This document shows positions 24,811-39,341 of a stretch of DNA of 64,000 nucleotides, one piece after another. The stretch comes from Corynebacterium pacaense. Its GTDB lineage: Bacteria > Actinomycetota > Actinomycetes > Mycobacteriales > Mycobacteriaceae. Numbering within the stretch: the stretch's first letter is position 1; every line of letters starts with the position of its first letter. The position numbers were made by a program, and so were the translations under genes. Location of the stretch: assembly GCF_900169525.1 (NCBI RefSeq), contig NZ_LT821240.1, positions 1,189,684-1,253,683 on the forward strand. Direction: 5' to 3'. Below the pieces are notes generated by a model. It worked only from the letters and a program-made list of their open reading frames with translations, was not told the origin of the DNA and ran no database searches.

Positions 24811-27369
24811 TCAGTCGGTGATGGCCTCCAGGGGAGGCGTCCTCGCAGCCTTCGTCGCCGGCCACACCGCCGCGATCACACCGACCACCGCGGATCCGGC
24901 CAGCATCAGTCCGAGCTGGCCCCAGGGTATCGTCACCGCGGCATCCAGGCCCTCACCGGACATGACCGTGACAAAGGCCCATCCGAGACCGAGTCCGATG
25001 GCCATTCCGATCACGGCACCGTAGATGGCGATCTGAACGGATTCCAGGGTGATCATCGTCCGGACCTGTCCACGACCGGTACCCACCGCGCGAAGCATGC
25101 CGATCTCCTGTCGCCGCTCGATGACATTGAGTGCCAGGGTGTTGATGATTCCGATGATGGCGACGATCACCGCCAGAGCCAGCAGCGCATAGAGGATGTT
25201 CATCATGGTGTTGATCATTGTGACCGTCTCACCGGCATACTCCGAGGCGTTCTGGACCCGGACCACGATGAAGTCGGCGACGGCGTCCTCGATGTTGCTG
25301 CGCAGCTGCTCCTTATCAAAGCCCTCCGCCCCGTTGACAAGGATCATCTGCGGAACCAGCTGCTGGGAGAGCGGGGTTTCAGCAATCGACGCCGAGGACA
25401 CGATCGCCGTTCCCAGTGCCTGGTTCCCGGAATAGGTCCCCAGCAGCTCGGCGCTGCCGATCTCCTGGTCCGCAGCCCTGAGCGGAACCGTCGAGCCGAT
25501 CGACCAGCCCTGGGAGCTGGCGTAGTCGGCGTCGGCGATCAGTCCCGGTTTGCTCAGGTCGAGCGAACCCTGGACATTCTCCGTGTTCATCACCTGGGAG
25601 ATGTCACCATCGGCGACGGCGCTGACCGCCTGCGCCCCGGGGAAACCGGGGGTTGCCGTCTCTCCGATCGTCAGCGGGGCCGCACTAATGGTGATCACAT
25701 CCTCGACACCATCGGCCGCCGCCACGGCGGCTGAGGTCTCGCGCGGAAGGGTGATGGCACCGTTCTGCGGTCCCTGGAGAATGTAGTCGGCGGTGATCTG
25801 CTCCTCGATGAGGTCGCTGACCGCCTCCTTCATCGTCGCGGAGAGCATACCGATGGCGGTGACCAGTGCGATTCCCAACGTCAGGGCGAAGGCCGTGGTG
25901 GCGGTGCGTCGGGGGTTGCGCCGCGAGTTGGTCGAGGCCAGACGCCCGACCGCGCCGAAGGGTGCGCCCAGGACGCGTCCGAGTCCGCCGACGACGGGAA
26001 TGGACAGTGCGGGCGAGAAGAAGAAGGTTCCCACGATCACGAGGAGTGCGCCCACACCGACGAGAATCGACCGGGAGGTGGTGGAGGAATCGGTCATTCC
26101 CGCCCCCGCGATGGCTGCCGCCGCCCCGATGGCCAGGATGACGGCGCCGGCGATGGTGCGCCCCTTCATCGAGGCCACGGAGGTGGACTCGATGTTGCGC
26201 ATCGCCTCGACGGGTTTGACCTGACCCGCCCGTCTTGCCGGTGCCCACGCGCTGATCACGGTGACGACGGTTCCCAGACCAAGTGCGACGAGCACCGCCT
26301 GCGGAGTCAGCCCGAGGCTGCCCCCCATCGGCATGCCGAAGTTGCTGAGCACCGTCGAGATCACCCACACCAGTCCCATTCCCCCGACCACGCCGAGGGC
26401 GGAACCGAGGATTCCGATGACAATGGCTTCGAACACCACGGAGCGGGTCAGCTGGCCCTGGGAGACACCGAGGGCGCGCAGCAGTGCGAATTCCCGCATG
26501 CGCTGGGCGACGATCATCGAGAAGGTGTTGGCGATGATGAAGGTACCCACCAGCAGGGCGATCAGTCCGAAGGCGACGAGGAAGTACTGGACAAAGCCCA
26601 GTGCGTCACGGATCATGCCGGTGGTCTTCTCAACCAGGCTCTCACCGGTATCCACGGTGTAGTCCGCACCCAGTCGGGTGCGGAGGTCGTCGACAAGCTG
26701 CTGTGGCTCGACACCGTCACCTGCGGCGAGCAGCAGCGAGGGCACACTGGCGCCATCGGTGTAGCGTTCGAGGTACCCGGCCTCGGACATGGTCAGGGAA
26801 ATTCCCGGGGTGGTCTGCGTGTCCATGTCGGTGATACCGGTGATGGTGACGGTGTAGCGTCCGGCGGAGTCGACCACGAGCAGAGTGTCCCCGATACCGA
26901 AACCGTGCTCCTCGGCGCCGGCCCTGTTGATCAGGACCTCCTCCGTGCCCTCCGGTGCGGTGCCCTCGACCAGGTTGTGCGGCATGCCGACGGCATTGTC
27001 CGCATCGTAGAAGATGCTGATCGACGGCTCGCCGGAGCCGGTCTGGATGGCCCTGGAATCATCGGTGGCCAGCACCACGGACTGCGAGGCGTTGACGTTG
27101 ACCCGCGCAATCTCGTCATCGGCGCGCAGCTGATCCATGACCTCCCGCGGCACCCCGCCGTCGCCGTCGTGGCTGAGCACGACGTCCACGCCGTCGAGCT
27201 GGTCGGAGATCGCCTCATCGAAGGTCGCCGACAGCGCGTTGGTGAACATCATCGAGCCGGAGACAAAGGCCGTGCCGAGCACGACGGCAAGCACCGTCAG
27301 AAACAGCCTGACCTTGTGCGCGGCGATGTTGCGCAGAGAGATTCTGCGCATGGTTGACGATGAACTCAT
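24811..27369 (-). CDS. ABC transporter permease, double FtsX type
   Basis: The 852-residue protein has an N-terminal helix (LFLTVLAVVLGTAFVSGSMM), a MacB-like extracellular domain and two FtsX permease domains (about 260-400 and 730-850), with MIVAQRMREFALLRALGVS and NVIERRQEIGMLRAVGTGR as paired coupling motifs. This is the LolE/MacB/YknZ-like class that moves lipids or peptides, or performs mechanical signalling, rather than importing small solutes. It overlaps the ATPase gene by four bases (ATGA). The substrate cannot be read from sequence. Confidence 0.9.
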   Translation of the reverse strand: MSSSSTMRRISLRNIAAHKVRLFLTVLAVVLGTAFVSGSMMFTNALSATFDEAISDQLDGVDVVLSHDGDGGVPREVMDQLRADDEIARVNVNASQSVVLATDDSRAIQTGSGEPSISIFYDADNAVGMPHNLVEGTAPEGTEEVLINRAGAEEHGFGIGDTLLVVDSAGRYTVTITGITDMDTQTTPGISLTMSEAGYLERYTDGASVPSLLLAAGDGVEPQQLVDDLRTRLGADYTVDTGESLVEKTTGMIRDALGFVQYFLVAFGLIALLVGTFIIANTFSMIVAQRMREFALLRALGVSQGQLTRSVVFEAIVIGILGSALGVVGGMGLVWVISTVLSNFGMPMGGSLGLTPQAVLVALGLGTVVTVISAWAPARRAGQVKPVEAMRNIESTSVASMKGRTIAGAVILAIGAAAAIAGAGMTDSSTTSRSILVGVGALLVIVGTFFFSPALSIPVVGGLGRVLGAPFGAVGRLASTNSRRNPRRTATTAFALTLGIALVTAIGMLSATMKEAVSDLIEEQITADYILQGPQNGAITLPRETSAAVAAADGVEDVITISAAPLTIGETATPGFPGAQAVSAVADGDISQVMNTENVQGSLDLSKPGLIADADYASSQGWSIGSTVPLRAADQEIGSAELLGTYSGNQALGTAIVSSASIAETPLSQQLVPQMILVNGAEGFDKEQLRSNIEDAVADFIVVRVQNASEYAGETVTMINTMMNILYALLALAVIVAIIGIINTLALNVIERRQEIGMLRAVGTGRGQVRTMITLESVQIAIYGAVIGMAIGLGLGWAFVTVMSGEGLDAAVTIPWGQLGLMLAGSAVVGVIAAVWPATKAARTPPLEAITD

Positions 27370-28190
27370 AGGGCAACATCCTCGATGCCGGCCATGGTGG
27401 CCAGGATCTCATCGATCTGCGGGGCGAAAAGCTCGTTGACGATCCTTCCGTCGGCCAGGAAGATCACGCGATCGGCATAGGAGGCGGCCCTGGCGTCGTG
27501 GGTGACGATGACCACCGTCTGGTTGTCCTGATCGACGGCGGTGCGCAGAATATCGAGGACCTCCTTGGAGGAATTGGAGTCCAGGTTGCCCGTCGGCTCA
27601 TCGCCGAAGATGATGTCGGGGCGCGAAACCAGGGCTCTGGCGCAGGCCACTCGCTGCTGCTGACCTCCCGAGAGCTCCGCGGGGCGGTGCCTGAGGCGGT
27701 CACTGAGCCCGAGCCGTCCGGTGATCTGATCGAACCACTCCTGGTCCACCTTCCGTCCGGCGATGTCGGTGGGCAGGGTGATGTTCTCGGCGGCGGTCAG
27801 GGTCGGGACGAGGTTGAAGGACTGGAAGATGAAGCCCAGGCGGTCGCGGCGGAGCGCCGTCATCTCCTTGTCCCTGAGCTGGGACAGGTCGGTGTCTCCG
27901 ATGAACGCCGAACCCGAGGTCGCCGAGTCCAGGCCGGCCATGCAGTGCATGAGGGTGGATTTTCCGGAGCCCGAGGGACCCATGATCGCCGTGAAGTGGT
28001 TGGCCTCGAACTCGACGTTGACATGATCCAGAGCGGTCACGGTGGTGTCGCCCTGGCCGTAGGACTTGTGCAGGTTCAGTGCCCGTGCCGCGGCGGCTCC
28101 AGCGACACGCCTGTCGGGGTGGATCTCCGTTTCCGGGGTGAAGGAGTTCTCGGACCCCTGCTCAGGGGAATGTTCGCTGTGCTTGCTCAT
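27366..28190 (-). CDS. ABC transporter ATP-binding protein (MacB/LolD class)
   Basis: The 274-residue ATPase has Walker A GPSGSGKST, Q-loop region FIFQSFNLVPTL, signature [15 protein letters not shown], Walker B DIIFGDEPTGNLD and H-loop VTHDARAAS. GDEPTGNLD with FNLVPTLTAAENI is typical of the MacB/LolD subclass that pairs with FtsX-type permeases, here the next gene. There is an N-terminal extension of about 35 polar residues before the domain. First gene of the ATPase-permease-DUF1648 unit. Confidence 0.93.
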   Translation of the reverse strand: MSKHSEHSPEQGSENSFTPETEIHPDRRVAGAAAARALNLHKSYGQGDTTVTALDHVNVEFEANHFTAIMGPSGSGKSTLMHCMAGLDSATSGSAFIGDTDLSQLRDKEMTALRRDRLGFIFQSFNLVPTLTAAENITLPTDIAGRKVDQEWFDQITGRLGLSDRLRHRPAELSGGQQQRVACARALVSRPDIIFGDEPTGNLDSNSSKEVLDILRTAVDQDNQTVVIVTHDARAASYADRVIFLADGRIVNELFAPQIDEILATMAGIEDVAL

Positions 28191-28454
28191 TGACTTTTCG
28201 TGCTTTCCTTTTTCATCTCGGCTGGTTGTCCACGGGTGCTCGGCTACCTTGATCGCAGCGGTCCCCCGGTGCGCTGTTGCGGGGCGGGGATGAAACCACC
28301 ACGCGGCACCGCCACCTTCGGCATTGCGGTCGAGCTTTTTACTCTGGCCACTCTACCGGGCTGGTGCCCGGACCTGCATCGGGGTAGTCCCCGATTTGGG
28401 CGGCGCCTGCGCGCTGGGACGCTGGGTTCTCCGCGCGGGCCGTAAGGTGTGTTT

Positions 28455-30176
28455 ATGACACACGACATAGAAGTAACCAGAAATGATCGACCCGACATCA
28501 AACCCCGCTCCCGCGATGTCACCGACGGACTGGAGAGGTCAGCGGCCCGCGGCATGCTCCGTGCGGTGGGCATGGGCGACGAGGACTGGGATAAGCCCCA
28601 GATCGGTGTCGCCAGCTCCTGGAATGAGATAACCCCCTGCAATTTGACCCTGAAGAAGCTCGCCGAGTTCGCCAAGGAGGGTGTGCACTCGGCAGGTGGA
28701 TACCCGCTGGAATTCGGGACCATTTCAGTCTCCGACGGAATCTCCATGGGCCATGAGGGGATGCACTATTCACTTGTTTCACGCGAGGTGATCACAGATT
28801 CCGTGGAAACCGTGATGAGCGCCGAACGCCTCGACGGCTCGGTGCTGCTGGCCGGATGCGACAAATCCATCCCCGGGATGCTCATGGCCGCGGCCAGGCT
28901 GAATCTGAGTTCCGTGTTTCTCTACAACGGATCCACCATGCCCGGAACCGCCCGGATGTCCGATGGAACGGACCGCGAGGTGACGCTCATCGACGCCTTC
29001 GAGGCCGTGGGCGCCTGCCGCGCGGGCACCATGAGCGAGGCTGACGTGGACGCGATCGAACGGGCAGTGTGCCCGGGGGAGGGTGCCTGCGGTGGCATGT
29101 ACACGGCCAATACGATGGCCTCAGCCGCTGAAGCGATGGGTATGTCACTGCCCGGGTCCGCCGCACCCCCCGCGATCCACCGTGACCGCACGCTGTATGC
29201 GCGCCGCTCCGGTGAGGCCGTCGTGGAGCTGCTGCGCAGTGGGATCAGGGCCAGGGACATCATCACCACGCGGTCTCTGCGCAACGCGATCGCGGTGGTG
29301 ATGGCGCTCGGCGGCTCCACCAACGCCGTGCTGCACCTGCTGGCGATCGCGCGGGAGGCAGAGGTGGAACTCCAGCTCGAGGACTTCAACGACATCGCCG
29401 ACCGGGTCCCCCACCTCGGCGATCTCAAACCCTTCGGTCGCTATGTGATGAATGACGTGTTCAGGATCGGGGGAATCCCGGTGGTGATGAAGGCCCTGCT
29501 CGACGCCGGGCTCATCGACGGCGAATGCCTCACCGTCACCGGCAGGACCGTGGCGGAGAACCTTGCACGAATCAGTCCCCCGGATCCGGACGGTCATATT
29601 CTCCGCGCCATGGGGAATCCGATCCACAGCACCGGAGGGCTCTCGATTCTCCGGGGCAGTCTCGCCCCGGAGGGCGCGGTGGTCAAGACCGCGGGCTTCG
29701 ACGCGGAGATCTTCGAGGGCACCGCCCGGGTCTTCGACCAGGAGCAACCTGCGATGGATGCGGTGCTCAACGGCGAACTGAACAAGGGAGACGTGGTGAT
29801 CATCCGATACGAGGGACCCAAGGGAGGCCCCGGGATGCGGGAGATGCTGGCGATCACCGGAGCCATCAAGGGCGCGGGGATCGGAAAGGACGTTCTACTG
29901 ATCACCGACGGTCGCTTCTCCGGCGGTTCGACCGGCCTCTGCATCGGCCACGTCGCGCCCGAGGCCGCGGACGGGGGCCCCATCGCCCTGGTTGAGGACG
30001 GCGATCTGATTCGGGTCAACATCCCGCAGCGCACGATCGACGTGCTTGTCGACGCCGGCACCCTCGAGGACCGCCGCGGCAACTGGGTCCGCCCGCACAA
30101 CCCCAGAAACACAGGGGTGCTGGGCAAGTACGCCAAACTGGTGCACTCCGCCTCCCACGGGGCGGTCTGCTACTGA
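28455..30176 (+). CDS. ilvD: Dihydroxy-acid dehydratase (mycobacterial-type IlvD)
   Basis: The 573-residue enzyme dehydrates 2,3-dihydroxy-isovalerate and -methylvalerate in branched-chain amino acid synthesis and uses an Fe-S cluster. Likely cluster cysteines are Cys62 (EITPCNLTL), Cys134 ([10 protein letters not shown]) and Cys211 ([14 protein letters not shown]). The N-terminus [20 protein letters not shown] and the shorter length resemble the mycobacterial enzyme. As I recall, the usual C. glutamicum IlvD is about 40 residues longer and starts differently. It may be the organism's only IlvD or a second copy. The ATG at 28455 has AAGG seven bases upstream; GTG 28449 is less likely. Confidence 0.92.
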   Translation: MTHDIEVTRNDRPDIKPRSRDVTDGLERSAARGMLRAVGMGDEDWDKPQIGVASSWNEITPCNLTLKKLAEFAKEGVHSAGGYPLEFGTISVSDGISMGHEGMHYSLVSREVITDSVETVMSAERLDGSVLLAGCDKSIPGMLMAAARLNLSSVFLYNGSTMPGTARMSDGTDREVTLIDAFEAVGACRAGTMSEADVDAIERAVCPGEGACGGMYTANTMASAAEAMGMSLPGSAAPPAIHRDRTLYARRSGEAVVELLRSGIRARDIITTRSLRNAIAVVMALGGSTNAVLHLLAIAREAEVELQLEDFNDIADRVPHLGDLKPFGRYVMNDVFRIGGIPVVMKALLDAGLIDGECLTVTGRTVAENLARISPPDPDGHILRAMGNPIHSTGGLSILRGSLAPEGAVVKTAGFDAEIFEGTARVFDQEQPAMDAVLNGELNKGDVVIIRYEGPKGGPGMREMLAITGAIKGAGIGKDVLLITDGRFSGGSTGLCIGHVAPEAADGGPIALVEDGDLIRVNIPQRTIDVLVDAGTLEDRRGNWVRPHNPRNTGVLGKYAKLVHSASHGAVCY

Positions 30177-30180
30177 CAAA

Positions 30181-30257
30181 AGTGTGTGGTCCCTGTGTGG
30201 TGACCCTCCCGACCAACAAGCCACGGGGGAATCACCAACACACAGGGACCACACACT
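30181..30257 (-). terminator. Strong terminator shared by the rRNA operon and ilvD
   Basis: An 18-bp perfect inverted repeat (agtgtgtggtccctgtgt and its complement at 30240-30257), extended by ggtga/tcacc, forms a long hairpin. In the minus direction it is followed by TTTTGTC, so it ends the rRNA operon about 30 bp after 5S. It also starts five bases past the ilvD stop. Confidence 0.88.
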
Positions 30258-30288
30258 ACTTCTGCTTTAACAATCTTTTTAAGTTTTA

Positions 30289-30407
30289 GGTCGGCGGTAA
30301 CCTACTCTCCCACACCCTCCCGAGTGCAGTACCATCAGCGTAACCAGGCTTAGCTTCCGGGTTCGGAAAGGGACCGGGCGTTTCCCTGCTACTATCACCA
30401 CCGACAC
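30289..30407 (-). rRNA. rrf: 5S ribosomal RNA
   Basis: The sequence from 30407 leftwards begins GTGTCGGTGGTGATAGTAGC. It contains the conserved CCGAACCCGGAAGCTAAGCC and ends CCGCCGACC, which pairs with the 5' end. It is the last gene of the rRNA operon. The ends are accurate to a few bases. Confidence 0.95.
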
Positions 30408-30534
30408 AACCACAACGGCAACCACACACCACCACACAACATGGTAGGCGATCGTGTGTCATGCCAGACACTGCATAGTGGACGCAAACACAACAATTCT
30501 TAAGTAAACACGCTTAATGCACACAAACCAACAG

Positions 30535-35535
<5,001 letters not shown>

Positions 35536-36055
35536 GAAAAAATATCACGGCCGTGAAAAGCCCGATAACCCAGCCAACAACAAAACCAACACCCACAACC
35601 ACCCACACAAACGCAGATGACCATAAATGCCGACTGGCTGTCAACCAAAAATAAATGATCAAAAAACAACCACCACAACCCACCCAGACGGGGCAAAAAA
35701 AGGGCCATGATGAAAACATCGCCATCAATCATGCACAAACAATTCCCACCACCAACCACCCACACCACACGGCACGGACAACCAGCAACAGGCAACAATT
35801 TACAGTGCAGGGACATTCATGCAACCCCCACACCCGGCATGACCACCCGGCACCCACCACAACAGCAGGCACCAAAAGCGACAAAAGAAAAAAATAAATG
35901 GCACACTATTGAGTTCTCAAACAACACGCACAACCACCACAACCAAAAAGGAACAAGGGAGGAAGTGTCTTCTTTATCCGGCCAACGCCCGTTTTCCTAA
36001 CCACCACACAACCAGACTCACTGGCGGGGCGCTGTCGGTCGCGCTGACTCACATA
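35536..36055 (-). other. rRNA operon leader region
   Basis: About 500 bp between the promoter and 16S with no gene. It holds the conserved actinobacterial leader element at 35901-35926 and AC-rich tracts. The part just before 16S should pair with the spacer to form the 16S processing stem. Confidence 0.75.
35901..35926 (-). promoter_or_regulatory. Conserved rRNA leader element (box A-like / processing site)
   Basis: On the minus strand it reads GTTTGAGAACTCAATAGTGTG. This word recurs in actinobacterial rRNA leaders and is tied to antitermination and precursor cleavage. Confidence 0.75.
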
Positions 36056-36084
36056 AAGTTACACACCCCACCGAGAAACCACAA
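36056..36084 (-). promoter_or_regulatory. Candidate rRNA operon promoter
   Basis: On the minus strand, a -35 box TTGTGG (36084-36079) and a -10 box TAACTT (36061-36056) are spaced by 17 bases, about 500 bp before 16S and just after the murA stop. It is the best pair I see; further promoters may exist. Confidence 0.55.
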
Positions 36085-36103
36085 ACCCCCAGCTCACACC
36101 GGG

Positions 36104-37360
36104 TTAGGAGCTGACCCGTTCAATCTCGGCGCCGAGCTTCTGCAGGTTCTCCACGAACCTCGGGTAACCGCGGTCGATGTGGAAGACATCGTGGACCTCG
36201 GTGGTGCCCTCCGCGCACAGCGCCGCGATCACCAGTCCCGCACCCGCCCTGATGTCGGAGGACCACACCGAGGTAGAAGACAACTGCTCGATTCCCCGGA
36301 TCACAACGTGATGGCCGTCGACGGTGGCATCCGCCCCCAGGCGGAGCATCTCATCGACGAAGCGGAATCTGGACTCGAAGACGTTCTCCGTGATCACCGA
36401 CATTCCCTCGGCGACCGCACTGATGCCGATGGCCATCGGCTGCAGGTCGGTCGGGAATCCGGGATAGGGCAGGGTCTGGTAGTCGGTCGCCTCCGGACGG
36501 TGGTCCATCCGGACCCTGAAACCCTTCTCAAAGGTGTCCACGGTGGCACCGGCAAGCTTCAGCTTCTCCAGTGGCAGGTGCAGATACCTCGGGGCGATGC
36601 CACCGACGGTGACATCCCCCCTGGTCATTGCCGCCGCATAGGCCCAAGTGCCTGCGACGATCCGATCGCCGATCACCTCGTGGGTGGTCGGGTTGAGCCT
36701 GTCCACACCGTCAATGGTGATCGTCGGCGACCCCTCACCCTCGATCCGCGCTCCCATGGAGCGCAGCATCAGGCACAGGTCAACGATCTCCGGCTCGCGG
36801 GCGGCGTTGTCGAGTACGGTCCGGCCGTCGGCAAGCACCGCGGCGGTGAGGATGTTCTCCGTCGCCCCCACGGAGGGGAAGTCCAGGGTGATCTCCGCCC
36901 CCCGGAGGTTGGCGGCCTCTGCCACCACCGCGCCGTGAAGAATGCGCGTGCTGGCACCGAGCTTTTCCAGTCCGCTCTGATGCATATCGAGCGGCCGGGA
37001 TCCGATGGCGTCACCGCCGGGAAGTGAAACTACCGCCCGTCCGCAGCGCGCGGTGAGGGGGCCGAGCACGCATACCGAGGCGCGGAACTGCGTGACCGCG
37101 GGAAAATCCGCATTCGATTTCAGTTCGGCCGGGGTGGTGATCCGGACGGTGCTGCCATCGATCTCGACCTCGCATCCCAGGCCCACCAGGACATCGCGCA
37201 TCAGGGGCACATCGAGGATCTCGGGACAATTGCTCAGAGTTGTGGTTCCCTCTGCGAGAAGTGCGGCAGCCATGAGCTTGAGCACGCTGTTTTTCGCGCC
37301 ATCAACACGGACGGATCCGTGGAGGCGCGCTCCACCGGTGACTAGGAATCGATCTTTCAC
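36104..37360 (-). CDS. murA: UDP-N-acetylglucosamine 1-carboxyvinyltransferase (Asp117 type)
   Basis: The 418-residue enzyme transfers enolpyruvate from PEP to UDP-GlcNAc, the first committed step of peptidoglycan synthesis. [20 protein letters not shown] at the N-terminus and [20 protein letters not shown] in the second domain fit. The catalytic loop reads [14 protein letters not shown]: the usual fosfomycin-reactive Cys is Asp117, as in Mycobacterium, which predicts intrinsic fosfomycin resistance. I chose GTG 37360 ([10 protein letters not shown]) with AAGG eight bases upstream, giving family numbering; TTG 37378 is an in-frame alternative. Confidence 0.94.
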   Translation of the reverse strand: MKDRFLVTGGARLHGSVRVDGAKNSVLKLMAAALLAEGTTTLSNCPEILDVPLMRDVLVGLGCEVEIDGSTVRITTPAELKSNADFPAVTQFRASVCVLGPLTARCGRAVVSLPGGDAIGSRPLDMHQSGLEKLGASTRILHGAVVAEAANLRGAEITLDFPSVGATENILTAAVLADGRTVLDNAAREPEIVDLCLMLRSMGARIEGEGSPTITIDGVDRLNPTTHEVIGDRIVAGTWAYAAAMTRGDVTVGGIAPRYLHLPLEKLKLAGATVDTFEKGFRVRMDHRPEATDYQTLPYPGFPTDLQPMAIGISAVAEGMSVITENVFESRFRFVDEMLRLGADATVDGHHVVIRGIEQLSSTSVWSSDIRAGAGLVIAALCAEGTTEVHDVFHIDRGYPRFVENLQKLGAEIERVSS

Positions 37361-37420
37361 CAGCCCCACCTTAATCAAGGGGACCCCCTCGGCGCGCGTT
37401 AGCGACTAGATTCAATGTGT

Positions 37421-37993
37421 ATGGCTGTACATCTGACAAAAATCTACACACGGACCGGCGATGACGGATCGACGGGACTCTCGGACTTCTCCCGTGTCCC
37501 CAAGGACGATCCGCGGCTGGTCGCCTACGCCGATTCCGATGAGGCCAACTGCGCCATCGGCCAGGTTCTGGCACTCGGCGACCCTGGCGATGATATGCGT
37601 GCAACGCTGCTGCGTATCCAGAACGAGCTTTTCGACGCCGGCGCGGACCTGGCCACACCGATCGAGGCGGAACCGAAGTACCCGCCGCTGCGGATCGATC
37701 AGAGCTACATCGACCGCCTCGAGCGGGACTGCGACACCTGGAACGCGGACCTGCCCGCTCTGGATTCCTTCATCCTGCCGGGCGGATCCCCGACCGCGGC
37801 GCTTCTCCACAGCGCACGTGTGATCACCCGGCGCGCGGAACGCTCGGCATGGGTCGCGGTCCGGGAGCACCCGGACACCACCTCCACGCTGCCCGCGAAG
37901 TACCTGAACCGCCTCAGCGACCTGCTGTTCATCCTGTCCCGGGTGGCCAATGAGGGTGCGGACGTGAAATGGGTCCCCGGCGGCGAACGCTGA
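37421..37993 (+). CDS. ATP:cob(I)alamin adenosyltransferase, PduO type
   Basis: The roughly 190-residue protein belongs to the PduO/MMAB trimer family that makes adenosylcobalamin from cob(I)alamin and ATP. Motifs: KIYTRTGDDGSTGL at the N-terminus (ATP loop), ADSDEANCAIGQV, FILPGGSPTAALLHSARVITRRAER, and LNRLSDLLFILSRVAN. It starts divergently from murA. A TAGATT -10 box (37407-37412) lies eight bases before ATG 37421, so the message looks leaderless; ATG 37415 is an alternative. It lies close to the cobalt importer cbiMNQO. Confidence 0.92.
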   Translation: MAVHLTKIYTRTGDDGSTGLSDFSRVPKDDPRLVAYADSDEANCAIGQVLALGDPGDDMRATLLRIQNELFDAGADLATPIEAEPKYPPLRIDQSYIDRLERDCDTWNADLPALDSFILPGGSPTAALLHSARVITRRAERSAWVAVREHPDTTSTLPAKYLNRLSDLLFILSRVANEGADVKWVPGGER

Positions 37994-38004
37994 TCAGTGC
38001 GGGA

Positions 38005-38850
38005 TCAGGGCAGTGCACCGATTCGGCGCGCCGCATTGACCGCCTCGTAGCGGGTGTGCGCCCCGAGTTTGCGCATAACCGAGCGGAGGTAGCTCTTCAC
38101 GGTCTCGGCGCCGATCCCCATCTCCTCCGCGGCCTCGACATTGGTGTGACCGAGCGCGACGCAGGCGAGGACATCGAGTTCCCTGGCCGAGAGCTTGGTG
38201 GACTGTTTGATCCGTACCGGGGTGACCATCTGATCGCACAGTTCCTCCAGGTCCCTGCGCAGCTCATCATCGGTGACCCGGTTGGCCAGCATCCTCAGTT
38301 TGGAGTGCGTGGACCGAACCTGCTCCCATTCCGCGCCGTTCATCACCCGGTTGGGTTTGAGCACGCCGCGCGCATCGGGGGATCCCGTGCGGCGCAGGGC
38401 CGAGTTGATGGCCAGTTCCTGCTCAAGCGCACGGGCGGTCATGGTGACCTCCTCGATCACGGTGTCGCCGAGACGCACCGCGGAGTGGACACCCACATAG
38501 AGCACACCGCGGACCTCACGGTGCACGATCACCGGGACGGCGACGATGGAGTGCAGACCCTCATCCTGGATTGCGGAGTCCTTCTCGTGGGAGATCACAT
38601 TCGCCCGCGTGTAGTCGCTGACACCTACCGGTCGACGGGTGGCCACGACACGCCCACCCACCCCGACGCCGGGCTCGATGACCAGGTTCTGCAGGGCGGG
38701 AGTACGAAGTCCCACCCATTGTGTGATCTGGAGCCGGTTGTCCGGAAGCACCGCGGCAAACATGGTCACAGGTATTCCGGTTGCGGTCTTGAGGGACGAA
38801 AGTGCCGAACGAATTACATCTTCATCGTCCCTGATCCGCTGGGTATCCAC
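38005..38850 (-). CDS. ramA: LuxR-type regulator of acetate metabolism RamA
   Basis: The 281-residue regulator has an N-terminal GAF-like domain (about residues 10-165, with GVGVGGRVVATRRPVGVSDY and VPVIVHREVRGVLYVG) and a C-terminal LuxR HTH (LSARELDVLACVALGHTNVE, then GIGAETVKSYLRSVMRKL). Length and architecture match RamA of C. glutamicum, which controls acetate, ethanol and sugar metabolism genes by binding G- or C-tracts. Its own promoter and the actA upstream region in this window carry such tracts. Confidence 0.93.
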   Translation of the reverse strand: MDTQRIRDDEDVIRSALSSLKTATGIPVTMFAAVLPDNRLQITQWVGLRTPALQNLVIEPGVGVGGRVVATRRPVGVSDYTRANVISHEKDSAIQDEGLHSIVAVPVIVHREVRGVLYVGVHSAVRLGDTVIEEVTMTARALEQELAINSALRRTGSPDARGVLKPNRVMNGAEWEQVRSTHSKLRMLANRVTDDELRRDLEELCDQMVTPVRIKQSTKLSARELDVLACVALGHTNVEAAEEMGIGAETVKSYLRSVMRKLGAHTRYEAVNAARRIGALP

Positions 38851-38930
38851 CTGTAGTCATCCTCCTGCGTCACACCCGTGCTGGTACACCCATTGGTGTC
38901 TGACGGGTTCGAACCATCCAACAAATGTAC

Positions 38931-38952
38931 AGTATAACTCCCCTTCGGGGGT
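38931..38952 (-). promoter_or_regulatory. ramA promoter with a G-tract
   Basis: On the minus strand a TATACT -10 box (38936-38931) is preceded by CACCCCCGAAGGGGAG, a C5/G4 inverted tract in the spacer. CGGGGGT at 38946-38952 matches the RamA motif (one non-G base, four to six G, then T or C). Binding between -35 and -10 would repress, which fits known negative autoregulation. Confidence 0.6.
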
Positions 38953-39341
38953 GAACCTAGCCGGGTATTGACAAGACAAAGCCGCCAAGCGGTATCTGGA
39001 TTTTTGGATTATGAGGGGTCTAGCCCGCCCATCACGGCGGTGCCCACCCCGCAGCCCCGCTCCCCGCGCGCCTCGATCGCGATGCTCGCCCAGTCCCGGC
39101 TCCCCACCTTCTAGATGAAGTACTCCAGCTCGTCCGCGCCACAGCTGGTCATGCAGTTTTCACCCGTGGTGGAGCGATTGAGCACCGTGCGACGGACTTA
39201 CCCCCTGTTCACACCGTATTTCTCAGACCTGTCCAGCCACCACCGATTAAACTCACCCGAAACCCAGATCATCACCCCCATTCAGGGTGCCACCGTCCCG
39301 GGTGGTGCTGCAAATACGTGGCATACAACACTTTTTTCAGC
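38953..39341. other. Intergenic region upstream of ramA, downstream of cbiO
   Basis: About 390 bp with no gene I can support; the open frames lack ribosome sites. Two more short G/C tracts of the RamA kind occur, aggggt (39013-39018) and accccg (39046-39051). Confidence 0.5.
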
